From the NCBI GenBank assembly GCA_018712905.1, contig DVGD01000045.1:1-6049 (forward strand): DNA of 6,049 bases, read 5' to 3'. The DNA is from Candidatus Avoscillospira stercoripullorum (lineage in GTDB: Bacteria; Bacillota; Clostridia; Oscillospirales; Oscillospiraceae). Position 1 is the first letter of the stretch. Every line of letters starts with the position of its first letter. The notes beneath the pieces were generated by a model. It had not been told where the DNA came from, searched no databases, and saw only the letters and a list, made by a program, of their open reading frames with translations. The translations under genes and the position numbers were made by a program. This document shows, piece by piece, positions 1 through 5,066 of this stretch.

Positions 1-275
1 CTGTCGCCGCCGCCGGAGAAGTGGTAGAAGCCGTTGAGGGACTTGTTGGCCGAGAGCAGGGCGTCCCGGCCGGGGAAGGTGTCGGAGTAGTATTTCTCCA
101 GGCTGGAGATGTAGCTGCCGTCGAGGAGTCCGGCCATGGAGAAGGCGGGCTTTTTGGCCAGGTCACGGTTTTCGGTCTTGGACGTGGTGGCGTCCACATC
201 CACCAGGGAGTAGACGCCCACCGCAGCCATGGCAACCAGCAGCAGGGAGAGAAGAATGGAATAGAGGGTTTTCAC
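1..275 (-). CDS. DHHW-family / AlgJ-AlgX-like protein, N-terminal part only (window edge)
   Basis: Only the first 91 residues are in the window; the gene runs off at position 1. The product starts with a short charged end and a hydrophobic stretch at about residues 5-24, which looks like an uncleaved membrane anchor or signal sequence. A soluble extracytoplasmic region follows, with ENRDLAKKP (about 35-43) and SSLEKYYSDTFPGRDAL (about 57-73). This pattern of 'ENR..., then a small domain ending in FPGRD' is typical of the start of DHHW proteins, SGNH-like relatives of AlgJ/AlgX that act with an MBOAT in polysaccharide O-acetylation. The catalytic DHHW-type motif would be further on and cannot be checked. 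The start is GTG at 275-273: there is an in-frame stop (that of the upstream gene) only five codons earlier, and AGGGAGG sits 7 nt before the GTG. It lies 12 nt after the MBOAT gene, so the two are almost certainly co-transcribed. Confidence 0.82.
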   Translation of the reverse strand, partial: MKTLYSILLSLLLVAMAAVGVYSLVDVDATTSKTENRDLAKKPAFSMAGLLDGSYISSLEKYYSDTFPGRDALLSANKSLNGFYHFSGGGD

Positions 276-282
276 AGTGTAG

Positions 283-289
283 CCTCCCT
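283..289 (-). promoter_or_regulatory. Ribosome binding site that fixes the GTG start of the DHHW gene
   Basis: On the minus strand AGGGAGG is followed by 7 nt and GTG. It overlaps the stop codon (288-290) of the MBOAT gene, so the two genes are likely translationally linked. It is the only good ribosome binding site near the beginning of the reading frame and supports a GTG start rather than the ATG at codon 16. Confidence 0.75.
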
Positions 290-1715
290 AGAATCGGTAG
301 TAGAGGAAGGCGCTGAAGCCGCTGCCCACCAGGGAGACGGTGGACAGGGCGATGAGCGCCACGGAGAAGACGTAGCTCACCGTCACAAAGACCAGCTGGC
401 GGCCGTTGCCGTCGCCGGGTCTTCTGGCGCAGAGCACGCCGAAGTAGTTGCCAATCGCCCTGGGCAAAATGGACGAGCCGAGGATGCACAAAAGAAGAAG
501 AGGCAGGTTGTTGAGCAGGAGAATGCGCACCTGGCCGCTCACAAAGCCGCTTCCGGCGAAGCCGAACATCACGGCGAAGGCCTGCCCCAGCCGGGCAAAG
601 TCGGTGAAGTAGAAAATCGTCCAGCCGATGACCACCAGGAACATGGTCAGGAGGCTCCGAACCACATTGGGCCAGCGGCGCAGCTTCTTGAGCAGGGGCT
701 TTTCTATGCTCAGCAGCACGAAGAAGTAAAAGCCCCACAGGAGGAAGTTCCAGCTGGCGCCGTGCCACAAGCCGGTGAGGCACCAGGTCACGAAAAGGTT
801 AAACCACCGGTGGCGGCGGTTGCCGCCCAGGGGGATGTAGACATAGTCGCGGAAGAAGCTCGAGAGGGACATGTGCCACCGCCGCCAGAAGTCGGTGATG
901 GAGCGGGCGGCGTAGGGCAGGTTAAAGTTCTCCATGTACTTGAAGCCGAAGATCCGCCCCAGGCCGATGGCCATGTCGGAGTAGCCGGAGAAGTCGAAGT
1001 AGATCTGGAAGGTGAACATGAGGATGCCCAGCCAGGTGCCCAGGGTGGTGGCGGAGGAGAGGGAGCCGTCGAGCATCTGGGTGACCACGGTGTAGCAGTG
1101 GTCGGCGATGAGGATCTTCTTGCCCAGGCCGACGGCGAAGCGGATGAGGCCGTAGAACATGTCCTCCCGGGAGGCGTGGCGGTCTTCCAGCTGGGCTTCG
1201 ATGTCGCTGTAGCGGACGATGGGGCCGGCGATGAGCTGGGGGAAGAGGGAGATGTACAGGAGGAACTTCCCGTAGGAGCGCTGCACGCCCACCTCGTCGC
1301 GGTAGACGTCCACCACATAGCTCATGGCCTGGAAGGTGTAGAAGGAGATGCCGATGGGCAGGGCGATCTGCGGCACGGGAAGCGCCAGGCCGGAGAGCTC
1401 ATTGAGGGTGGTCACGGCCAGGGCGGCGTACTTAAAGACGCCCAGCGCCAGGAGATTGATCGCCACGGCGCCCACGAGCACCGGCTTGAGGGATTTTCCC
1501 CGGCGGCGGCAGCCGCCCATGAGAAGCCCGGCAAAGTAGTTCATGGCGGCGGAGGCCAGGAGCAGGAGCACATAGAAGGGCTCGCCCCAGGCGTAGAACA
1601 CCAGGCTGAACACCACCAGCACGAGATTTTTGGCTTTGAGCCCCGGCACCAGGAAGTAGCAGATCAGGCAGGCCGGGAGGAAGAGAAAGAGAAAAATCAG
1701 CGATGAAAAGACCAC
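288..1715 (-). CDS. MBOAT family O-acyltransferase (AlgI/DltB-like)
   Basis: 475-residue polytopic membrane protein of the membrane-bound O-acyltransferase family. It is predicted to pass an acyl (usually acetyl) group across the membrane for transfer onto an exported polysaccharide, teichoic-acid-like polymer or similar. Visible family signatures are MVFSSLIFLFLFLP at the N-terminus (typical start of AlgI-like proteins), FPQLIAGPIVRYSDI (158-172), FQIYFDFSGYSDMAIGLGR (236-254), NFNLPYAARSITDFWRRWH (263-281) followed by SLSSFFRDYVYIPLGGNR (283-300), and TGLWHGASW (314-322). His318 in LWHGA is the conserved catalytic His, and His281 is the second conserved family His. About ten hydrophobic segments are spread over the whole length, which is normal for AlgI-type enzymes (roughly 450-520 residues). 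The start is GTG at 1715-1713, with GGAG 10 nt upstream and an in-frame TAA just before. The DHHW gene behind it is the usual partner. AlgI-like versus DltB-like substrate cannot be decided, but absence of dltA/dltC and presence of DHHW favour polysaccharide O-acetylation. Confidence 0.95.
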   Translation of the reverse strand: MVFSSLIFLFLFLPACLICYFLVPGLKAKNLVLVVFSLVFYAWGEPFYVLLLLASAAMNYFAGLLMGGCRRRGKSLKPVLVGAVAINLLALGVFKYAALAVTTLNELSGLALPVPQIALPIGISFYTFQAMSYVVDVYRDEVGVQRSYGKFLLYISLFPQLIAGPIVRYSDIEAQLEDRHASREDMFYGLIRFAVGLGKKILIADHCYTVVTQMLDGSLSSATTLGTWLGILMFTFQIYFDFSGYSDMAIGLGRIFGFKYMENFNLPYAARSITDFWRRWHMSLSSFFRDYVYIPLGGNRRHRWFNLFVTWCLTGLWHGASWNFLLWGFYFFVLLSIEKPLLKKLRRWPNVVRSLLTMFLVVIGWTIFYFTDFARLGQAFAVMFGFAGSGFVSGQVRILLLNNLPLLLLCILGSSILPRAIGNYFGVLCARRPGDGNGRQLVFVTVSYVFSVALIALSTVSLVGSGFSAFLYYRF

Positions 1716-1761
1716 GGCGGCAAAACTCCAAACTTGTTATTTACATAATTTCCGTGCTTAT

Positions 1762-1790
1762 AATCTACCAGACCGCCGCGTCTTTTGCAA
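1762..1790 (-). promoter_or_regulatory. Putative promoter of the MBOAT-DHHW operon
   Basis: Minus-strand TTGCAA (1790-1785), a 17-nt spacer, then TAGATT (1767-1762), with TGG directly before it, giving an extended -10 TGGTAGATT. Both hexamers match consensus at 4 of 6 positions. Transcription would start near 1755, leaving about a 40-nt leader before the GTG start. The same extended -10 form recurs before the HAD and transketolase genes. Confidence 0.55.
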
Positions 1791-1836
1791 GCAGTTTTTC
1801 GACAGATTTCGCAGCAAATCACATCCCTGGTAAGAG

Positions 1837-1878
1837 TTGTCACAAACTTGCGTCAAAAATATGACAGTTTCGTAACAA
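1837..1878 (-). promoter_or_regulatory. Imperfect dyad, possible operator
   Basis: The outer arms read TTGTTACGAA and TTTGTGACAA on the minus strand. Eight of ten positions form Watson-Crick pairs and the other two are G-T wobbles; the arms are separated by 22 nt. The dyad sits about 47 bp upstream of the -35 box of the MBOAT promoter and touches the T-tract of the racemase terminator. It lacks a following T run, so it is not itself a terminator. It could be a binding site for a dimeric regulator, but AT-rich intergenic DNA gives such matches easily. Confidence 0.25.
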
Positions 1879-1906
1879 AAAAGAAAAAAGGGAAACATTC
1901 GTCTCC
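1877..1906 (-). terminator. Intrinsic terminator after the racemase gene
   Basis: On the minus strand a hairpin GGAGAC-GAAT-GTTTCC (1906-1891, six pairs including one G-T) is followed directly by CTTTTTCTTTTTTG. The stem begins 3 nt after the racemase stop codon. The stem is short, but the T-tract is long and correctly placed, and no other gene end needs it. It should separate the racemase transcript from the MBOAT operon. Confidence 0.7.
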
Positions 1907-1909
1907 GTG

Positions 1910-2626
1910 TTAACATAATCTTTGCACCCGTACCTGGTAGCCGCACTGGAGGATGGCGGCGCGGGCAAGCTCGCTGGTGGGATCCACCACCGGGCAGGAA
2001 AGCTTAAGCGCTGAGAAGGCCAGGGGAAGCTCCGTGCAGCCGAGGATGAAGTAGCCGGCGCCCCGGGCTTGGAGGCCGCGGATCACGCCTTCCAGGTCGG
2101 CGCGGTAGGTCTCCGCAGGCGCATCGGCCTTGACGCCCTGGTAGATGACCCGCATGAGGGCGTCGCGCTCTGCTTCGTCCGGCTCCAGGAAGGGCACAGA
2201 GGCAGAAAGCAGGGCGTCGCGGTAGATGCCGGTGGCCAGGGTGCCCCGGGTGGCCAGGATGGCGGCGGTTTTGCCGGGGAAAAGGCGGGCGCAGGCCGCG
2301 GCGGTGACGGCGGGCATGGAGAGGAAGGGCACCGGGGACTCGGCCTGGAGACGGGGAAGAAAGTAGTGGGCGGTGTTGCAGGGCATGATGAGGAGCTCTG
2401 CGCCGCAGGAGAGGAGCTTTTGAAGAGACTCGCGCATGTAGGGCAGCGGATCCCGGCCGCCGGACAAAATGGCGGCGGTGCGGTCGGGGATGGCGGCGTT
2501 GCAGTCGATGTAGATGCGCATATGGCCGTTGTCACAGGCGGCGTCGGTCATAGCCACGATTTTGTGAAAGAGATCCACCGTGGCCATGGGGCCCATGCCG
2601 CCCAGGATCCCAAGGGCTTTTTTCAT
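1910..2626 (-). CDS. Aspartate/glutamate racemase family protein
   Basis: 238-residue cytoplasmic enzyme of the PLP-independent Asp/Glu/hydantoin racemase superfamily, about the usual length (230-245). Family marks are GILGGMGPMATVDLF at 6-20 (substrate-binding loop), MPCNTAHYF at 81-89 with the first catalytic Cys83, and ILGCTELPL at 194-202 with the second catalytic Cys197. Both cysteines of the two-base mechanism are present, so it should be active. The GGMGP...PCNTAH...GCTELP set fits the aspartate racemase branch (L-Asp to D-Asp) better than MurI glutamate racemase, but substrate cannot be fixed from sequence. The ATG at 2626-2624 has a near-perfect AAGGAGG ribosome binding site 7 nt upstream. 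The gene stands alone: the previous unit ends at 2871 with a repeat element between, and an intrinsic terminator follows. I found no convincing promoter in 2641-2692, so it may rely on a weak promoter in or beyond the repeat element or on read-through from the HAD unit. Confidence 0.92.
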   Translation of the reverse strand: MKKALGILGGMGPMATVDLFHKIVAMTDAACDNGHMRIYIDCNAAIPDRTAAILSGGRDPLPYMRESLQKLLSCGAELLIMPCNTAHYFLPRLQAESPVPFLSMPAVTAAACARLFPGKTAAILATRGTLATGIYRDALLSASVPFLEPDEAERDALMRVIYQGVKADAPAETYRADLEGVIRGLQARGAGYFILGCTELPLAFSALKLSCPVVDPTSELARAAILQCGYQVRVQRLC

Positions 2627-2651
2627 GGAACATCCTCCTTTTCACGTAGGG

Positions 2652-2691
2652 CAGTGGCGATTCTCGCGATCTTCCCCACAACGTACTGCGG
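2652..2691 (+). repeat. Left copy of an imperfect ~40-bp direct repeat flanking the 120-bp element
   Basis: Begins CAGTGGCGATTC and ends AC..CGG, stopping 1 nt before the left inverted arm. It matches 2817-2856 at roughly three quarters of positions with small gaps; the first 12 bases are identical. It lies between the repeat element and the racemase ribosome binding site. Confidence 0.5.
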
Positions 2692-2692
2692 T

Positions 2693-2812
2693 AACACCTC
2701 TCAGTCAGCCTTCGGCTGCCAGCTCCCCTCAAGGGGAGCCTTTGGATTTCGCACTGTCTCAAGCCTCCCCTTGAGGGGAGGTGGCATGGCGTAGCCATGA
2801 CGGAGAGGTGTT
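2693..2812. repeat. 120-bp palindromic, MITE/REP-like intergenic element
   Basis: The outermost 10 bases are perfect inverted repeats: AACACCTCTC at 2693-2702 and GAGAGGTGTT at 2803-2812. Each roughly 48-50-nt arm has the same plan, namely the terminal 10-mer, a small hairpin, then a larger hairpin around CTCCCCTCAAGGGGAG. In the left arm these are CAGCC-TTC-GGCTG (2706-2718) and GCTCCCC-TCAA-GGGGAGC (2722-2739). In the right arm they are CATGGC-GTA-GCCATG and CCTCCCC-TTGA-GGGGAGG. Where the arms differ in sequence, base pairing within each arm is kept. The centre (2741-2762) is unpaired. No coding capacity is believable; short reading frames through it are by-products. It looks like a non-autonomous mobile or REP-type element. 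The decayed permease gene ends about 60 bp to its right. Confidence 0.72.
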
Positions 2813-2816
2813 GGGA

Positions 2817-2856
2817 CAGTGGCGATTCCTGCAAGATTCCCGCCGAACGCACCCGG
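2817..2856 (+). repeat. Right copy of the imperfect ~40-bp direct repeat
   Basis: Starts 4 nt after the right inverted arm with CAGTGGCGATTC, identical to the left copy for 12 bases. TTCCC, AACG and CGG blocks are then also shared in order. Because one copy ends at the left arm and the other begins at the right arm, the layout resembles a very long, aged target duplication or a tandem composite repeat. Confidence 0.5.
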
Positions 2857-2870
2857 CAGCGTGTTGACCC

Positions 2871-3029
2871 CTACGCCCAGAATTCCGGGAACAATAATTC
2901 GCTGGCCACCTTCATGCCGCCGCCTCCGGCGGTGGCGTCCATAAACGAGGCCAGGAAAATACCAAAGCACGTGAGGATCACCACCCAGAGGGCGATGCCG
3001 TCCACGGTGATGGAGGTGAGAAAGCTCAT
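2871..3029 (-). pseudogene. Truncated TSUP (TauE/SafE) membrane permease, N-terminal remnant
   Basis: The 52-residue product begins MSFLTSITVDGIALWVVILT and continues CFGIFLASFMDATAGGGGM. It has one transmembrane segment at about 12-29, followed by the D-A-T-A-G-G-G-G signature that closes the first helix of TSUP anion permeases (sulfite/sulfonate/organic acid export; normally about 250 residues and eight helices). After GGGGM the similarity stops: KVASELLFPEFWA and a TAG follow, and the next reading frames lead only into repeat-rich DNA. About 80% of the protein is missing and is not elsewhere in the window. The start ATG at 3029 overlaps the stop of the HAD gene as ATGA, a translational-coupling arrangement, so this was once the second gene of that operon. 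An alternative start at 3035 adds two residues. The other reading, that it is a functional single-helix small protein, is less likely. Confidence 0.65.
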
Positions 3030-3859
3030 CTCCATTCCCCCCGGAGCACGCGCTCCACGGCCTTGGCAAGGCCGTCTTCGTCGTTCGTCTCGGTGACGAC
3101 CCTGGCGGTTTTCTTCACCGTGTCGCAGGCGTTGCCCATGGCCACGGAGAGTCCGGCGTAGCGCAGCATGGCCAGGTCGTTTTCCCCGTCGCCCACGGCC
3201 ATGACCTCCGCCGGGGTGAGGTTTAGGTACGCAGCCAGGGCAGAGAGGCCGGTGCCCTTGTCCACGCCCAGGGGCATGACCTCGATATCGTTGGGCACGC
3301 TCTCGGAGACGAAGAAGGGCAAGCCCTCCAAGAGCGCTGCGGCCTTCAGTTTTTCCTCGTGGTTGGGGAAAAAGAGGTGGATCTTGCTGGCCGTGCCGGT
3401 GTAGCCATCCATAAAGGCGTCCAGGTCGGCCACGGCCACGTGGGTCTCCCGGCACATTTTGGCCAGGTTGGGCGGACAAAACCGGTCTGCCCGCGCCAAA
3501 TCCCAGGCGCGGTTATAGAGCTTGCCGTCAAACTCGTTGAAAATCTGAATCATGCCGTCCAGGGGGGAGAGGAGGTCATAGAGCCGGCGGTTTTCCTCGT
3601 TGGTGAGGCCGTGGCGGGCGATTGTCTCGCCGGTTTTAAGATCCCGCACCTCGGCGCCGGTGCACAAAACCACATAGCGCATCATGGGAAGCGCCTTTAA
3701 AAGCGCCCCGGACTCGGAAAGGGGACGGCCGGTATTTAAGGTGACGTGGATGCCCGCGTCGGCGGCGCGCTGCAAGGCCGAGCGGGTGGCGGGGGTGACG
3801 TCCCCCTGGCGATTGATGAGGGTGCCGTCCACGTCGATGCTGATGAGCTTGATGGACAT
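3026..3859 (-). CDS. Cof-type HAD-IIB family phosphatase
   Basis: 277-residue cytoplasmic HAD hydrolase of the Cof/YidA type, which removes phosphate from sugar phosphates, nucleotides or cofactors such as FMN and PLP. All four motifs are present. Motif I is DVDGT at 9-13, with Asp9 as nucleophile and Asp11 as general acid/base. Motif II is NTGR at 42-45. Motif III is Lys201 in GVDKGTGL. Motif IV is GDGENDLAML at 223-232, with the Mg-binding Asp224 and Asp228. Residues about 85-190 form the C2-type cap, including the region ending NDIEVMPLG that leads into motif III. The length is standard for the family. The ATG at 3859 has GAGG 7 nt upstream. The gene has its own promoter about 35 bp upstream and its stop overlaps the start of the truncated permease. 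The natural substrate is not deducible; these enzymes are usually promiscuous. Confidence 0.93.
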   Translation of the reverse strand: MSIKLISIDVDGTLINRQGDVTPATRSALQRAADAGIHVTLNTGRPLSESGALLKALPMMRYVVLCTGAEVRDLKTGETIARHGLTNEENRRLYDLLSPLDGMIQIFNEFDGKLYNRAWDLARADRFCPPNLAKMCRETHVAVADLDAFMDGYTGTASKIHLFFPNHEEKLKAAALLEGLPFFVSESVPNDIEVMPLGVDKGTGLSALAAYLNLTPAEVMAVGDGENDLAMLRYAGLSVAMGNACDTVKKTARVVTETNDEDGLAKAVERVLRGEWR

Positions 3860-3894
3860 GAAAATTCCTCGCTTGTCTCTCTGAATTCACCGCT

Positions 3895-3923
3895 ATTCTA
3901 CCAGCATTCCCACCCAAACGCAA
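3895..3923 (-). promoter_or_regulatory. Putative promoter of the HAD phosphatase unit
   Basis: Minus-strand TTGCGT (3923-3918), a 17-nt spacer, then TAGAAT (3900-3895; 5 of 6 consensus), preceded by TGG to give an extended -10 TGGTAGAAT. The start would be near 3888, leaving a leader of about 28 nt containing the ribosome binding site. The upstream edge lies 32 bp from the 82-bp repeat element. Confidence 0.62.
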
Positions 3924-3954
3924 TAGGGGAACGCTGCGGCATTTCGCCGAACCC

Positions 3955-4036
3955 TGTAGGGGCGGATTATATATCCGCCCGTGCAGCTGGGATTCTGCCA
4001 GTGCCTCCCCGGGCGCATATACAATGCGCCCCTACA
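3955..4036. repeat. 82-bp palindromic intergenic element with hairpin arms
   Basis: Two 27-nt arms (3955-3981 and 4010-4036) are inverted repeats of each other with 24 of 27 matches; the outer ten bases TGTAGGGGCG / CGCCCCTACA are perfect. Each arm is also its own hairpin: GGGCGGAT-TATAT-ATCCGCCC on the left and GGGCGCAT-ATACA-ATGCGCCC on the right. Two of the three differences between arms fall on the two partners of one base pair and keep the pairing; the third is in the loop. The 28-nt centre (3982-4009) contains a weak CTGG/CCAG hairpin. It lies between the transketolase terminator and the HAD promoter and has no coding content. Its plan parallels the element at 2693-2812, though the sequences differ. 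Confidence 0.7.
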
Positions 4037-4076
4037 CCCAAAATCGCGGCAGCGGCGAACCCCCACAGGACGCACA

Positions 4077-4104
4077 AGGGCGCGCTGCATTTGCAGCGCG
4101 CCCT
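4077..4104 (-). terminator. Strong GC hairpin after the transketolase operon, probable terminator
   Basis: Perfect 13-bp arms AGGGCGCGCTGCA / TGCAGCGCGCCCT are separated by 2 nt, beginning 11 nt after the stop codon of the C-terminal subunit. On the minus strand it is followed by TGTGCGTCC, which is a poor T-tract, so efficiency as an intrinsic terminator is uncertain; it may also protect the mRNA 3' end. Confidence 0.55.
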
Positions 4105-4115
4105 CCAGAAAATCG

Positions 4116-5063
4116 TTATTTCTTCATGGCCATGGCCTTTTTGGCGCTCTTGGCGATCTCCTCGGGGGTGATGCCGTAGGCTTCCAGCACCAGGGGTGCC
4201 TTGCCGCTGCGGCCAAACTCGTCCATGACGCCGTGGCGCACCACGGGCACGGGGTACTCGCCCGACAGGTACTCGCACACCGCCGCGCCGAGACCGCCCA
4301 GGACGTTAGCCTCCTCGGTGGTGACGATGCAGCCGGTCTCCTTGGCAGCCTTGAGAACAAGCTCGGTGTCCAGGGGCTTGATGGTGTGCATGTCGATGAC
4401 CCGGGCGGAGATGCCCTCTGCTGCCAGAAGCTCCGCGGCCTTCAGGGACATCTGCACATTCATGCCCACGGCAATGATGGTCACGTCGCTGCCGTCACGA
4501 AGGGTCACGCCCTTGCCCAGCTCGAAGCTGTAGCCGGGGATCTCGTCGGTGACGGTGTCCACCGCCAGGCGGCCCAGGCGCATGTAGGCGGGGCCGTCGT
4601 AGTTGAGGAGCGCCTCGGTGGCCAGGCGCATCTCATACCCGTCGCAGGGGCAGAGCACCAGCATGCCGGGGATGGCGCGCATGAGGGCGAAGTCCTCGAT
4701 GCACTGGTGGGTGGCGCCGTCCTCGCCCACGGAGAGGCCGCCGTGGGAGCCGATGACCTTCACATTGAGGTGGGGATAGCAAACGGAGTTGCGCACCTGC
4801 TCCCATGCCCGGCCGGAGGCGAACATGGCAAAGGTGTTCACAAAGGGCTTGAGGCCGCAGGTGGCCATGCCGGCGGCGACGCCGACCATGTTGCACTCGG
4901 CGATGCCCATGTCGAAGAAGCGGTCGGGATAGGCCTTGGAAAAGTCCTTGGTCATGGTGGCGCCGGCCAGGTCGGCATCAAAGACCATGAGATCGGGATA
5001 TTTGTCGGCCAGTTCTACCAGCGCCTTGCCGTAAGCGGCGCGTGTTGCGATTTTTTCACCCAT
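4116..5063 (-). CDS. Transketolase, C-terminal subunit (pyrimidine-binding and C-terminal domains)
   Basis: 315 residues, the usual size for the second half of a split transketolase. With the N-terminal subunit it moves two-carbon units between sugar phosphates in the non-oxidative pentose phosphate pathway, using thiamine diphosphate. The pyrimidine-binding domain runs to about 170 and contains DADLAGAT (29-36) and FFDMGIAECNMVGVAAGMA (49-67), where Glu56 is the glutamate that activates the TPP aminopyrimidine. It then has IGSHGGLSVGEDGATHQ (104-120). The C-terminal domain (about 185-315) shows VTIIAVGMNV, RVIDMHTIKPLD (221-232) and the TTEEANVLGGLGAAV region (248-262). Start ATG 5063: a GGAGGG ribosome binding site lies within the last codons of the upstream subunit gene, 7 nt before the ATG, and the genes are 3 nt apart, so expression is coupled. 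A related split enzyme acts on apulose 4-phosphate; nothing nearby points to that pathway. Confidence 0.94.
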   Translation of the reverse strand: MGEKIATRAAYGKALVELADKYPDLMVFDADLAGATMTKDFSKAYPDRFFDMGIAECNMVGVAAGMATCGLKPFVNTFAMFASGRAWEQVRNSVCYPHLNVKVIGSHGGLSVGEDGATHQCIEDFALMRAIPGMLVLCPCDGYEMRLATEALLNYDGPAYMRLGRLAVDTVTDEIPGYSFELGKGVTLRDGSDVTIIAVGMNVQMSLKAAELLAAEGISARVIDMHTIKPLDTELVLKAAKETGCIVTTEEANVLGGLGAAVCEYLSGEYPVPVVRHGVMDEFGRSGKAPLVLEAYGITPEEIAKSAKKAMAMKK

Positions 5064-5066
5064 GAT

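Noticed and set aside
788..1318. Ser/Pro/Thr-rich minus-strand frame inside the MBOAT gene
   Set aside because: Out-of-frame reading of the MBOAT gene; low-complexity composition typical of frame-shifted GC-rich DNA.
21..1706. Plus-strand open frame of 561 codons antisense to the MBOAT and DHHW genes
   Set aside because: Its composition (runs of Gly, Glu, Val, Ala, His, Gln) is what the complement of a GC-rich coding strand gives. It has no domain or ribosome binding site, and the minus-strand genes beneath it have clear families.
1758..1946. 62-codon minus-strand frame across the racemase-MBOAT intergenic region
   Set aside because: It overlaps the racemase 3' end and the intrinsic terminator, has no family resemblance, and contains the MBOAT promoter.
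2701..3069. Minus-strand frame running through the repeat element, ending PLRHGYAMPPPLKGRLET...
   Set aside because: Most of it is translation of the palindromic element and its flanks; its first part is out of frame with both the HAD gene and the permease remnant.
4038..4049. CCAAAATCGCGG also occurs in the palindrome at 6031-6042, bracketing the transketolase genes
   Set aside because: A single 12-base match is expected by chance in a 6-kb window, and the match does not extend.
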